Below are positions 53,150 to 61,808 of a stretch of 64,000 nt of DNA, one piece after another. Source of the DNA: Gottschalkiaceae bacterium SANA (GTDB lineage: Bacteria; Bacillota; Clostridia; Tissierellales; GPF-1); assembly GCA_036323355.1 (NCBI GenBank), contig AP028876.1:124001-188000 (forward strand), in the 5' to 3' direction. Made by a program: the position numbers and the translations under genes. A model generated the notes under the pieces. That model was not told the origin of the DNA, ran no database searches, and worked only from the letters and a program-made list of their open reading frames with translations. Numbering within the stretch: the stretch's first letter is position 1; the number at the start of each line of letters is the position of its first letter.

Positions 53150-53220
53150 GGAAATCGTAAGGAGGAAAACTCCTAGGGGTTTCCTATTGAGTATGGTAAA
53201 ATAGTTCTATCTTAGAAATA

Positions 53221-53850
53221 ATGAAGAGGCGTATTATGAAGAACGAAATTTACCATGCATACATTTTACTCACCTATACGGGTTCCATGCTGAGTAGCAT
53301 TATTCGAAAAGCAGGAGATATGCCCTATTCCCATATTTCCATTGGATTTGATGAATCTCATCAAACGTTTTACTCCTTTGGTAGAAAATATCACTCCAAT
53401 CCTTTTTTTGCGGGATTCGTGGAAGAGGATGTTAAGGATGGCGTTTATCAGCGATTTCAAGAGGCTCAATTTGCTCTCTATGAGATTGAAGTGACCAAGA
53501 AGCAATATCATGAATTAAAGCGTCAGATCCGTTCTTTTGAGCGCAATAAAAAACTTTATCGATATAATCTTTTGGGAATGGCCTTTGCTAAAGTTGGGGT
53601 GTCTTTGTCGAGAAACAATGCATATTTTTGCTCTCAGTTTGTAGCGACGGTTTTCCGACGTGCAGGTATTCATAGTTTTGATCGATCGGATGGATTGATC
53701 AGTCCCATGGATTTTCTGGAAATCGATGGAATGCGACTGCTTGGACAAGGAAGACTGAGTGATTTTCGTTTGGAGCAGTGGGGGGAAACTCGCCGGCACC
53801 GTCGGCTTCGTGAAATTCCGGTATCGTTATTTAATCGTGTATTCAACTAG
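53221..53850 (+). CDS. YiiX/C92-type permuted NlpC/P60-like peptidase
   Basis: The 209-residue protein has the permuted papain-like order: His in MPYSHISIGF first, Cys in AYFCSQFVATVF later. No signal peptide is seen, so it may act in the cytoplasm or at lipids. The frame also has an internal start at MKNEIYHAY (53236). The substrate is unknown. Confidence 0.75.
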   Translation: MKRRIMKNEIYHAYILLTYTGSMLSSIIRKAGDMPYSHISIGFDESHQTFYSFGRKYHSNPFFAGFVEEDVKDGVYQRFQEAQFALYEIEVTKKQYHELKRQIRSFERNKKLYRYNLLGMAFAKVGVSLSRNNAYFCSQFVATVFRRAGIHSFDRSDGLISPMDFLEIDGMRLLGQGRLSDFRLEQWGETRRHRRLREIPVSLFNRVFN

Positions 53851-53876
53851 AGCCCTCGTCGGTACGAGGGCTTTAT
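53851..53876 (+). terminator. Terminator
   Basis: AGCCCTCGT pairs perfectly with ACGAGGGCT over a four-base loop and is followed by TTATTTAT. Confidence 0.8.
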
Positions 53877-54034
53877 TTATTGGTGGATATAATTTTTTTG
53901 CGTATCATGATTCTCCAATCTTAGCGTTTACCCTTCATCAAGAGGGGTAAAATCAAATCGAATAAGCAATTGTTTTACCAGATCATGCTTGGTGCCCGAT
54001 AGAGAGGGTCCCAGAAGGCGATGAGGAGGAGATT

Positions 54035-54517
54035 ATGCGGTATCATATGCAACGAAAAGAGCGAGAGATTACGTCTGAGGAAAGCCTTCATTCTATTCTG
54101 CGAGCGGGGAAATTTATGGTTTTGGCCTTGTCCTACAAGGATGTTCCCTATACGGTTGCCTTGAGCTATGGCTATGACGAAGATGAAAATGCCTGTTACT
54201 TTCACGGCGCCAAGATCGGTCGAAAGATGGACTATATTCGAGCCAATCCCAAGGTATGTGGAATCGTCATTCAAGATCGTGGATATGTGAACGGGGAATG
54301 TAGCCATGCTTATCGATCTGTTGTTATTGAGGGAACCATGGAGTTTGTGCAAGATAAGAATAAGAAAAGCCAAGCATTGACCAAGATGTTTCTTCATTTA
54401 GAAGACCACCCGGAAAAATTGATTAAACGATTTGAAGGTGATCATGATGCGATTAGTGGAGTGACGATATTAAAACTGAAGATTGAATCCCTGACGGGGA
54501 AGCAAAGCAAAGAATAA
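54035..54517 (+). CDS. Pyridoxamine 5'-phosphate oxidase-like flavoprotein (NimA-like)
   Basis: The 160-residue protein has the split-barrel pattern FMVLALSYKDVPYTVALSYGYDEDENACYFHGAKIGRKMDYI. This matches FMN-binding proteins of the nitroimidazole-resistance (NimA) group. The exact reaction is unknown. GAGGAGG precedes the ATG. Confidence 0.85.
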   Translation: MRYHMQRKEREITSEESLHSILRAGKFMVLALSYKDVPYTVALSYGYDEDENACYFHGAKIGRKMDYIRANPKVCGIVIQDRGYVNGECSHAYRSVVIEGTMEFVQDKNKKSQALTKMFLHLEDHPEKLIKRFEGDHDAISGVTILKLKIESLTGKQSKE

Positions 54518-54540
54518 GGGTCGAATTCGATCCTTTTTTT
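54516..54540 (+). terminator. Terminator
   Basis: AAGGGTCGAA pairs with TTCGATCCTT and runs into seven Ts. Confidence 0.7.
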
Positions 54541-54551
54541 ATGCCCGCTAA

Positions 54552-54598
54552 TTGACAATACCAAGTAGTAGGCATATACTAAAGATAGCTACTTGGTA
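54552..54598 (+). promoter_or_regulatory. padR promoter with inverted-repeat operator
   Basis: TTGACA (54552-54557), 17 bases, TATACT (54575-54580). A perfect ten-base inverted repeat, TACCAAGTAG (54559-54568) and CTACTTGGTA (54589-54598), brackets the -10 box. Binding there would block the polymerase, so it is a likely autoregulatory PadR operator. Confidence 0.65.
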
Positions 54599-54623
54599 AT
54601 GCCACATAGAAAGGAGGGAGAAG

Positions 54624-54965
54624 ATGGCTAAGCAAACACAAATGTTAAAGGGTGTTCTGGAGGGATGCATTTTAGAAATTGTTTCTCAAGAAGAAAGCTA
54701 TGGATACTCGATTTGCCAGCAATTGATTCAGGCAGGATTCTCCCATATCAACGAAGGAATTGTCTACCCCATACTGATACGTCTAGAAAAGAAGGGGTGG
54801 TTGCAAGCGGAGATGAGGCCGTCACCCTATGGACCTAAGCGAAAATACTATCGGTTGACAGAAATGGGGCAGGAGGAACGAAGTGAGTTTATCCTGAATT
54901 GGAATAAAACGAAAGGGCGTGTCGATCAGATCCTTGAAGGGAGGATAAGTGGTGAAAACGCGTAG
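54624..54965 (+). CDS. PadR-family regulator
   Basis: The 113-residue protein has a PadR winged helix (ILEIVSQEESYGYSICQQL, YPILIRLEKKGWL, GPKRKYYRLTEMGQEE). GGAGGGAG precedes the ATG. It overlaps the next gene, which encodes a membrane protein, the usual partner of PadR in small operons that sense lipids or antibiotics. Confidence 0.9.
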   Translation: MAKQTQMLKGVLEGCILEIVSQEESYGYSICQQLIQAGFSHINEGIVYPILIRLEKKGWLQAEMRPSPYGPKRKYYRLTEMGQEERSEFILNWNKTKGRVDQILEGRISGENA

Positions 54966-55812
54966 AGAAAAGATGAAAAAAAGTTTTTCTTTGATAATTG
55001 CCGGGGTGATCGTTTTACTAACCGGGATGTTTCTTTGGGCGTCTCAAATGCGCGAACATGGACAAATCGGATCCGGTCAAGGAATTATTGCTGGCCTTGT
55101 GCTGACTTTGGCGGTTTTATCTGTTGTTGTGGTGTATTGGCAAGCCAAAAGTCGCAATCAAAAGCTTAAAAATTTGCATGGAGATTTCCGTGAGTCTTTA
55201 GATCAAGTTATGGAATGGGTGAATCAAAGTGATTTGCAAATATCGGAAAAGCGAGAGATTGAACAGGAATTGATGGCAATCTTTTTGCAAGCACAAGAAG
55301 AGGGAAGGAAGCCACAATCGGTCATTGGAAAGGATATTGAAGGGTTTGCGACAGATCTATTGGATGCCTATGGCATACATCCGGGGGTTCTTGCCTATTT
55401 TTTGACGAGTAGCCAGTGGATGATTCTTTATCTTGTGATCGTGCAAACCTACCGAACCCTGGGACGCAATACCTTTTCGTACTTTGGTGCATCCATGGAT
55501 GTGGAAGTTTTATGTTTGTTTGGCTGGATTTCTTTTGTTACTTTGCCGCTAATTCAATATGGAAGCAAGAGCTGGGTGATCGGCAAGCGAAAACGAGGAT
55601 TATTTGCTGTCTTTGGATTTGTGACGTTTTTGCTAGGCGTTGGAATCATCGAAGGAATTCATGCCCTGTCTGATCAAATGCCATGGGCTTCCGAGCTCTT
55701 GGCGAAACAGGTTATTATTTTTAAAGAGCCTTGGCAATTGGCCATTGGGATCCTTCTTGCAAGTGGGATCATATGGTTCAAGCGGTGGTTGCGGAAAAAA
55801 CCCCTTCGTTGA
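54952..55812 (+). CDS. Membrane protein coupled to padR
   Basis: The protein has about 286 residues. Two membrane segments (about 15-60) are followed by a DUF1129/DUF1048-like helical part and four more membrane segments. It has no catalytic motif. GTG 54952 lies six bases after GGGAGG and overlaps padR by 14 bases. It probably is the target of PadR control. Its function is unknown. Confidence 0.7.
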   Translation: MKTRREKMKKSFSLIIAGVIVLLTGMFLWASQMREHGQIGSGQGIIAGLVLTLAVLSVVVVYWQAKSRNQKLKNLHGDFRESLDQVMEWVNQSDLQISEKREIEQELMAIFLQAQEEGRKPQSVIGKDIEGFATDLLDAYGIHPGVLAYFLTSSQWMILYLVIVQTYRTLGRNTFSYFGASMDVEVLCLFGWISFVTLPLIQYGSKSWVIGKRKRGLFAVFGFVTFLLGVGIIEGIHALSDQMPWASELLAKQVIIFKEPWQLAIGILLASGIIWFKRWLRKKPLR

Positions 55813-55824
55813 AGGGGTTTTCGC
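55797..55824 (+). terminator. Terminator overlapping gene end
   Basis: AAAACCCCTTC (55797-55807) pairs perfectly with GAAGGGGTTTT (55811-55821); the stop codon lies in its loop. Confidence 0.8.
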
Positions 55825-55941
55825 CTATCTACAAGAACTGTAATTGGGATAGAGTCCTGTTGTCAGCATAAACGCAATACAAACAATCTTCATTATGTTG
55901 TAAACTAAGAATAGAAGTAATTGTAAAAAAGGAGAAGCGTG

Positions 55942-56625
55942 ATGCAGATAAAAATCGATGAAAGATGGAAGGGATGGGCGCCCAATCTTCAAATCGGCAG
56001 CATTGTTGCTGAGGTTGTCGTAGACGAGAGCAGTGAGGCTTTGAATGCAGAATTAAATGGATTGGTAAAGAAAATTGAAGAAAGCTTGATTGTTCCAGAT
56101 ATTTCCAAGGAACCGGCAATTGCTGCTATGAGAAAGGCTTATCGGACCCTTGGCAAGGACCCAACAAAATATCGTGTTTCCTCAGAAGCTCTTTTGAGAA
56201 GAATTGGAAGAGGTTTAGGCTTATATCGGGTAAATAATGTAGTAGAGATTAACAATTATCTTTCAATGAAAAGTCGATGCCCAGTTTGTGCCTATGACAT
56301 AGGAAAAATAGACGGTGATATTCAGTTTTCTGCAGCACCGGCGGGCACATTTTATGAGGGGATCGGACGTGGCATGTTAAATATAGAATTTCTGCCGGTA
56401 TTTATGGATCATAGGGGTGCTTTTGGTAGCCTGACTAGTGATTCAGCACGAACTTGCATTTCCGAGGAAACAAAAACGATACTCTTTAATCTGGTTTCCG
56501 TGCACCCTCATGAGGACATGGAGTCGTGGATCTTGGAAGCGGCTGAATTATTGAAAGCACACGCGCAAGGACAAATCGAAGCAATGAAAATTTGGAATGG
56601 CACTTGGATGAACATAAAGCTATAG
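55942..56625 (+). CDS. B3/B4-domain protein
   Basis: The 227-residue protein matches the B3/B4 tRNA-binding domain of the phenylalanyl-tRNA synthetase beta chain as a free protein (MRKAYRTLGKDPTKYRVSSEALLRRIGRG, NNVVEINNYLS). Free-standing members may edit mischarged tRNA or bind amino acids. ATG 55942 with GGAG upstream is preferred over the GTG at 55939. Confidence 0.82.
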   Translation: MQIKIDERWKGWAPNLQIGSIVAEVVVDESSEALNAELNGLVKKIEESLIVPDISKEPAIAAMRKAYRTLGKDPTKYRVSSEALLRRIGRGLGLYRVNNVVEINNYLSMKSRCPVCAYDIGKIDGDIQFSAAPAGTFYEGIGRGMLNIEFLPVFMDHRGAFGSLTSDSARTCISEETKTILFNLVSVHPHEDMESWILEAAELLKAHAQGQIEAMKIWNGTWMNIKL

Positions 56626-56678
56626 CAGTGAAAAGAGAATATGATGGATAAAACCGAGTGACTAGGAAGGTGAGGAGA

Positions 56679-57662
56679 ATGAGGATTTTGAGAAAAGGTG
56701 CAAAAAATGCTATGGAACGAACCATACAAACAGTGGGACGCCCCTTAGAAGCAAGCTTGGTCAGTTGGTTGTTTGCTGAGGGACATGTTGAGGATGTGAT
56801 CCAGGAATTACTTTCCTTTCAAAACGCTGACGGTGGATTTGGTCATGGCATAGAATCTGATTTTCGATTGCCGGACTCTTCTCCTCTTGCAAGCTCGGTG
56901 GGCATTCGTATCTTATTGGATTTACCAGAAGGAAGTAAACGGAATGCGATGTTGGATGCAGCATTCTCCTATTTGGAGGAAGCTTATATCAGTGAACGAG
57001 GTGGATGGTATGCAGTGCCTGCAGAAGTGATGGACTATCCTCATGCACCCTGGTGGTCCATTAATCAAGAGACTGGCCACACTGCGATTGATGAAAGCTG
57101 GGGAAATCCATCGGCTGAGATTTTATCTCAGTTTTTGAAAGCGAAACGCCAGCCCGAAACCTTTGATCTTTATAAGCAAGTTTTGTATGCGGTTCGGCAA
57201 TTGGAAGAAAAAGAAGAGTACAGTTCTGAACATGAATTGTATTGCTATTTGCCCCTTTATGATGCATTGGAGGGAGAGTTGAAAATAAGGTTGGAAGAAA
57301 CGTTGACAGTGGCTATTCATCAAGTGATTCAATTAAACCCCAAAGACTGGGAAGAGTATGTAGCAACGCCTTTGCACTTTCTTGATCCAAAACGAGCAAG
57401 TGATTTTGGAATTTCTCCCATGGATTTAAATCAGCAGTTGGACTGGCTGGTATGCAAGATGGAAAAGAAAGGCGGATGGATGCCACCATGGGGAGATTCC
57501 TTTTACTCTGGCGAACTAAAGAGTGCCTATCATGAGTGGATTGGTGTATTGACCCTGAAGGCATTAAAATGGCTGAAAGCTTACGGGCGTTTAGAGAGGG
57601 AGAATAATAATGAAGACAATGGAGATTTGGAAAGAAGAACTGCAGGCGATACGTGCAAATGA
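56679..57662 (+). CDS. Terpenoid-cyclase-like alpha-barrel protein
   Basis: The protein has 327 residues with an alpha/alpha-toroid pattern (LLSFQNADGGFGHGIESDFR, GGWYAVP, GGWMPPWG). It is similar to prenyltransferase/squalene-cyclase repeats. The DxDD cyclase motif is not seen, so no cyclase activity is claimed. Start 56679 has GGTGAGGAGA upstream. The gene overlaps the DUF2785 gene by 53 bases. Confidence 0.65.
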   Translation: MRILRKGAKNAMERTIQTVGRPLEASLVSWLFAEGHVEDVIQELLSFQNADGGFGHGIESDFRLPDSSPLASSVGIRILLDLPEGSKRNAMLDAAFSYLEEAYISERGGWYAVPAEVMDYPHAPWWSINQETGHTAIDESWGNPSAEILSQFLKAKRQPETFDLYKQVLYAVRQLEEKEEYSSEHELYCYLPLYDALEGELKIRLEETLTVAIHQVIQLNPKDWEEYVATPLHFLDPKRASDFGISPMDLNQQLDWLVCKMEKKGGWMPPWGDSFYSGELKSAYHEWIGVLTLKALKWLKAYGRLERENNNEDNGDLERRTAGDTCK

Positions 57663-58449
57663 CTGGCGGTTGCCAAGAGATGTGAAAGCCGATGCCTATG
57701 CACTAGCGCTCTATGACCTACTTGGTGAATTGGATTCGGAATTACGGGATGACCTGGCGCTTTCTTTGCTCGCACGATTAACGGAAGGGGAAAAGCTGTC
57801 AAAAGATACCTGCCGGGAACTCCTTGCCCGCAGTCAAGGAGATGGAATTTTTGTTCGAATCGATGAAGCGCAAGGCGATGGAATTTTCAAGCGAAGCTTT
57901 GCTTTGCTGGTGATTGCTATTTTAGTGGAAGATCATGTTAAGTCACATCGAGCTTGGATGCGTAAAGACCGCTTTATTGAGCTCGTTGAAAACTTGATTC
58001 GTTATGCTGAGGAAGAGCATGATTTGCGAGGCTATGTTATGGAATTTGGCTGGGCGCATTCAACAGCACATCTTGCCGATGTGTTTGCGGAACTGGCCGC
58101 CTGTAAGGAATTGAACGATGATCAAAGCAAGCAGATTTTTCATGCAATCTTAAAGAGGATGGCTGTACAGGATTATGTGTATATTCATGGGGAAGATGAA
58201 CGAATGGCCAAGGCTGCTTGTGCATTAATTAAGCAGCAAAAAATCGAGTTCTTAGATTGGGAAGAGATCTTGGTCGAGGAAATGACGGGTATTGATGATA
58301 CTTTACCGGGTTATTTGCGGGTGCAGAAACAGGAAAACGCAAAGATCTTCTTGCGAAGCTTGGTTGCCAGGATTCAGAGAGTGGGCCTTGATCAGAAATG
58401 GACATTCCCTGTAATTTCCGTGCTAAGAAATTATGATGTGAAGTATTAG
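57610..58449 (+). CDS. DUF2785 protein
   Basis: The 279-residue helical protein has the family start (LQAIRANDWRLPRD) and the central motif RGYVMEFGWAHSTAHLADVFAELAAC. The family's function is unknown. It is translationally linked to both neighbours: it overlaps the previous gene and ends nine bases before merR. Confidence 0.82.
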   Translation: MKTMEIWKEELQAIRANDWRLPRDVKADAYALALYDLLGELDSELRDDLALSLLARLTEGEKLSKDTCRELLARSQGDGIFVRIDEAQGDGIFKRSFALLVIAILVEDHVKSHRAWMRKDRFIELVENLIRYAEEEHDLRGYVMEFGWAHSTAHLADVFAELAACKELNDDQSKQIFHAILKRMAVQDYVYIHGEDERMAKAACALIKQQKIEFLDWEEILVEEMTGIDDTLPGYLRVQKQENAKIFLRSLVARIQRVGLDQKWTFPVISVLRNYDVKY

Positions 58450-58458
58450 AGGACGTTT

Positions 58459-59253
58459 ATGCGATTATTAATTGGAGAATTTGCTAAACTACATGGGGTT
58501 GGCCTTCAAACTTTGCATCATTATGATAGCAAGGGAATTTTGAAACCGGCATGGGTCGACCCGAAAACAGGTTATCGCTTTTATGACGAGGAATCATCCG
58601 ATCAGTTATGGAAGATTAAAGCATTGAAATCTGCGGGACTTTCTTTAGGTGAAATCCGGGACTTATTGGGTGCAGATCTTTCTTATACGGAAGCGATCTT
58701 TCAAAAACTTTCAAAAGAGTTGAAAATGAAAATGGAACGTGACAGACGGGTACTTCAGTATTTAAACCGTAGTATTCGGTCAATGGAAAAATGGGGAGAA
58801 GGCAATTGGGTTCGCGAGCCGATGATTGTAGAGATCTCAAAACGGACTGGGCATGTAATTGAGGTGCAAGACTCGTACGATATAGAAAAACGATTTCGTG
58901 CCCTTGAAACTTTTCAAAAAAAATTGCCTCTTCATGTGGATATCTTGTACCAACCTTCGCGGATTATAAAAATAGAAGAGGATGAAAGACAGAGGCTTGT
59001 TTGTTATGGGGCATTGACGGAAAAACCGATTCAAGATGTTGAATTGATTATCCCAAAAGGAAAATTTGTTGTTATGGATCATATTGGAGTGGCTCGTCCC
59101 GTGATGGACACCTATAAACAGATCTTGTTGTATGCAGAGCAAGAAGGATATCGAAGAACGGGGAATGCTTTGGAACTCTTTGTGATTGATCCTCACTTGT
59201 CATCGAATGCAGAAAATTGGGTCCGACAAATTCAAGTGGAAATACAAAAATAA
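58459..59253 (+). CDS. MerR-family regulator with GyrI-like domain
   Basis: The protein has 264 residues. The MerR DNA-binding part (LIGEFAKLHGVGLQTLHHYDSKGILKPAWVDPKTGYRFY) is followed by a coiled coil and a BmrR-like effector domain (PKGKFVVMDHIGVARPVMDTYKQI). This type senses drugs or other small molecules. It is the last gene of the operon beginning at 56679. Confidence 0.88.
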   Translation: MRLLIGEFAKLHGVGLQTLHHYDSKGILKPAWVDPKTGYRFYDEESSDQLWKIKALKSAGLSLGEIRDLLGADLSYTEAIFQKLSKELKMKMERDRRVLQYLNRSIRSMEKWGEGNWVREPMIVEISKRTGHVIEVQDSYDIEKRFRALETFQKKLPLHVDILYQPSRIIKIEEDERQRLVCYGALTEKPIQDVELIIPKGKFVVMDHIGVARPVMDTYKQILLYAEQEGYRRTGNALELFVIDPHLSSNAENWVRQIQVEIQK

Positions 59254-59278
59254 GGGGACGCGATTGCGCCCCCTTTGT
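59252..59278. terminator. Bidirectional terminator
   Basis: AAGGGG-CGC pairs with GCG-CCCCTT around GATT between the convergent merR and nitroreductase genes. Confidence 0.75.
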
Positions 59279-59279
59279 T

Positions 59280-60149
59280 CTATTTGGGAAAATTTTCTCC
59301 TGTGATCCAGGGGAAGCCATAAGCTTTCAATGCATGGATCAAGTCCATATTTCCATTGGCGGACCAATTGGCTTTATAGTGGAGTCCAAAATAACGTTGC
59401 GCCATATTGATGGAACCGGCGTCCATAATTGATTTTTCTAGCTTTTCTTCATATTCTTTACCACCAAGATCGAAGGCGACTTCCTTGATACTGCTAAGAT
59501 TTTGGATACTGACAGGGAATGTTTTGTGGTCGTATTTTTCTTCTTGTGCCTGAACCAAAGTTTCAATAGGAAGGTCCTTGTATACTTCTTTGTGAACCAT
59601 AATTTCAGTGCCCAGTTTAGGAGCGATTTTGATGGGTTGAGCAGGATAGCCCATACTTAAAAGAACGATAGGGAATACCCCTTCTGGAAGCTTGAAGATC
59701 TGCTTTAACTCCATAAAACAGCTTTCAACGGTTCCAATGTAAACGGAGCCAAGGCCGACAGAATCAGCGGCGGTACAGATATTTTGCGCTGCAATGATGG
59801 TATCTTGAAAAGCAATCCAAAAATGTCGAAAGCTTTTTGTAGCAATGAAGGGTGCATTTGATGCATGAGCCCATCGGCCGATTCTTCGCCAGTCGACACA
59901 AAATAAAAGGTTTGTTGGCGCTTTTCCGACAAGTGGTTGCATTTCTCCTGTATCCATCAATTCTTTCTTTTTTTCTTCCGACTCAATTTGAATAATCGCA
60001 TAGGGTTGAAGATTTCCTCCGGTTGCTCCGTGGAGTCCTGCAAGCAAGACTTCTTCCATCACTTCCGGTGGAATTGGCCGATCTTCAAAGACCCGTATGC
60101 TGCTGCGTTCATAAAGTAGTTTCATTGTTTCGTTGGAATATGTTTTCAT
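59280..60149 (-). CDS. Nitroreductase-family flavoprotein
   Basis: The protein has 289 residues. The nitroreductase fold shows ERSSIRVFEDRPIP, GATGGNLQPYAIIQI and DSVGLGSVYIGTVES. A C-terminal extension of about 90 residues is present. It probably reduces nitro or quinone compounds with FMN and NAD(P)H. Start 60149 follows AAGGGGG; the upstream six-codon extension is dropped. Confidence 0.88.
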   Translation of the reverse strand: MKTYSNETMKLLYERSSIRVFEDRPIPPEVMEEVLLAGLHGATGGNLQPYAIIQIESEEKKKELMDTGEMQPLVGKAPTNLLFCVDWRRIGRWAHASNAPFIATKSFRHFWIAFQDTIIAAQNICTAADSVGLGSVYIGTVESCFMELKQIFKLPEGVFPIVLLSMGYPAQPIKIAPKLGTEIMVHKEVYKDLPIETLVQAQEEKYDHKTFPVSIQNLSSIKEVAFDLGGKEYEEKLEKSIMDAGSINMAQRYFGLHYKANWSANGNMDLIHALKAYGFPWITGENFPK

Positions 60150-60220
60150 CAAATAACCCCCTTCCACTATAGGATAAACCTTATGGTAGATAGAGGGTCA
60201 AGCAAATCAAGTGATTTTTT

Positions 60221-60248
60221 TGTAAAATGTAAAGGTAACTTCTAGATT
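60221..60248. repeat. 28-bp dispersed repeat, copy 2
   Basis: It matches 11876-11903 with one mismatch, in the same orientation. It lies between the nitroreductase start and the pgsA stop. Confidence 0.6.
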
Positions 60249-60290
60249 GGAAAAACGAGTGCGATGGATATTCTTCCAACACCTTAATCA

Positions 60291-60833
60291 TCAAGAAGCC
60301 TTTTTTCTTTCTTGTAATATTTTTATCATGATTCGTGAATAGCTAGTGAAAGCCAAGAGTTTGAGTGCAACAGCTACGCCAAGAATGATCAAGCTGATGG
60401 TTGAATCTGGAATTGCAAATAAAAGGATGATAGCTAGAGTAAAGACGATGGTTGCCGTTTTTCCAAACCAATTGGCTGGAATCACAATTTGATCGTCATG
60501 GAAGTACATGATGGTTCCCGTAATCATGAGAAGGGATTCTTTAATGACCATAATAACGAAGATAAAACCGGGTAGATTGTGGTCATAGAAAAGAACACCC
60601 AAAGCAGCAAGGAGCATTAGTTTATCAGCTAATGGATCCATAACGGTTCCGATTACGGAGACGACCTCATATTTTCTGGCAAGATAGCCATCTAAAAAAT
60701 CAGTGAAGCCAGCCAGCAAATAAATGAATAAAGCCCATAGATGATGATTGGGAATGGCGGATAAATAAACCCATATAAAGACGGGGATCAGCAACATGCG
60801 TATTAAGGTTAGAATATTCGGTATGTATTTCAT
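60291..60833 (-). CDS. pgsA: CDP-diacylglycerol-glycerol-3-phosphate phosphatidyltransferase
   Basis: The 180-residue membrane protein carries the CDP-alcohol phosphotransferase motif DFLDGYLARKYEVVSVIGTV followed by MDPLADKL (DG, AR, G, D, D). It makes phosphatidylglycerol phosphate. GGAGG before ATG 60833 sets the start. About five membrane segments are seen. Confidence 0.92.
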   Translation of the reverse strand: MKYIPNILTLIRMLLIPVFIWVYLSAIPNHHLWALFIYLLAGFTDFLDGYLARKYEVVSVIGTVMDPLADKLMLLAALGVLFYDHNLPGFIFVIMVIKESLLMITGTIMYFHDDQIVIPANWFGKTATIVFTLAIILLFAIPDSTISLIILGVAVALKLLAFTSYSRIMIKILQERKKAS

Positions 60834-60944
60834 GGTTAACCTCCAAACTGGATTCACTATAAGAATACCCATTTTCAGGAAAAACATGTGGGTAAAGTTA
60901 TAAATCGGAGTGTGGTAGAATAAAAGAAATGAGGGGAGAAGAAA

Positions 60945-61424
60945 ATGAAAATAACTGTGATTAGTGTAGGAAAAATCAAAGAGAAATACTTTACCGGTGC
61001 TATTTTAGAGTATGCCAAGCGCCTGACTCGATATTGTAAGATCAACATGATAGAAGTGCCAGATGAGAAATGTCCAGAAACCCTATCGTCAAAGGAAGAA
61101 GAAATAGTGAAGGACAAGGAAGGGCAGCGTATTCTTTCAAAGATCAAGGACCAACAAACGGTTATCGCTTTGGCTATTGAAGGAAAACAGATCTCATCCG
61201 AACAACTGGCCAAGCAGATTCAAACCTGGGGTGTGCAAGGCAGTTCAGACCTGGTTTTTGTCATTGGTGGCTCTCTTGGAATTTCACAAGAAGTCATGAA
61301 GCGCTCCAACTTCCAGCTGAGTTTTTCAAAAATGACCTTTCCCCACCAGTTGATGAAGGTTGTGCTCTTAGAGCAAATCTACCGGGCCTTTCGAATCAAT
61401 TCAGGTGAACCATACCATAAATAA
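60945..61424 (+). CDS. rlmH: 23S rRNA pseudouridine-1915 N3-methyltransferase
   Basis: The 159-residue SPOUT methyltransferase starts [16 protein letters not shown]. It has the knot residues [13 protein letters not shown] and the tail [24 protein letters not shown]. It methylates pseudouridine 1915 in 23S rRNA. rlmH normally follows the walJ/CxxC genes; here 14.6 kb separate them. Confidence 0.96.
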   Translation: MKITVISVGKIKEKYFTGAILEYAKRLTRYCKINMIEVPDEKCPETLSSKEEEIVKDKEGQRILSKIKDQQTVIALAIEGKQISSEQLAKQIQTWGVQGSSDLVFVIGGSLGISQEVMKRSNFQLSFSKMTFPHQLMKVVLLEQIYRAFRINSGEPYHK

Positions 61425-61562
61425 TCAATCTGTAAATAAGTAGGATAAGTGAAAGTGAAAAAGATGATTGAGATTGAAATTTTCTTTGATAGTTATTTTA
61501 AAACTTGAACTGGGTATCAGAAGGTATTAGAATATTATTATATAAATAAGCAGTGATCATTA

Positions 61563-61658
61563 ATGAAACGAGAAAATAGTAAGACGGAGTTTAAGAAAGA
61601 ATTTGTTAAAGATATCGTGAAAACCATTGTGGCTTTTGCAAATACAAATGGAAGGTAA
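61563..61658 (+). pseudogene. Truncated AlbA_2 (Schlafen-type) fragment
   Basis: A 31-codon frame reads MKRENSKTEFKKEFVKDIVK followed by TIVAFANTNG and then stops. This is the usual start of AlbA_2 ATP-binding proteins (E-x-K-x-E-F-K to IAFANTDGG). The remaining several hundred residues are missing, and no ribosome site is present. It is a remnant. Confidence 0.6.
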
Positions 61659-61670
61659 ATTCGATTTTCA

Positions 61671-61707
61671 AAAAGACACTGTCCCTTTAAACGGAATAGT
61701 GTCTTTT
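61671..61707. terminator. Hairpin after the fragment
   Basis: AAAAGACACT (61671-61680) pairs perfectly with AGTGTCTTTT (61698-61707) around 17 bases. Confidence 0.55.
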
Positions 61708-61808
61708 GCTATGTATCATTTAATTTGTTGTTTTCTTAGTTTTGAGGTTCGTACTGAAAGTAGGAACATGGTCAGTGAGAGTCTGTTTAAAGATTTAACT
61801 TTGTCTTC

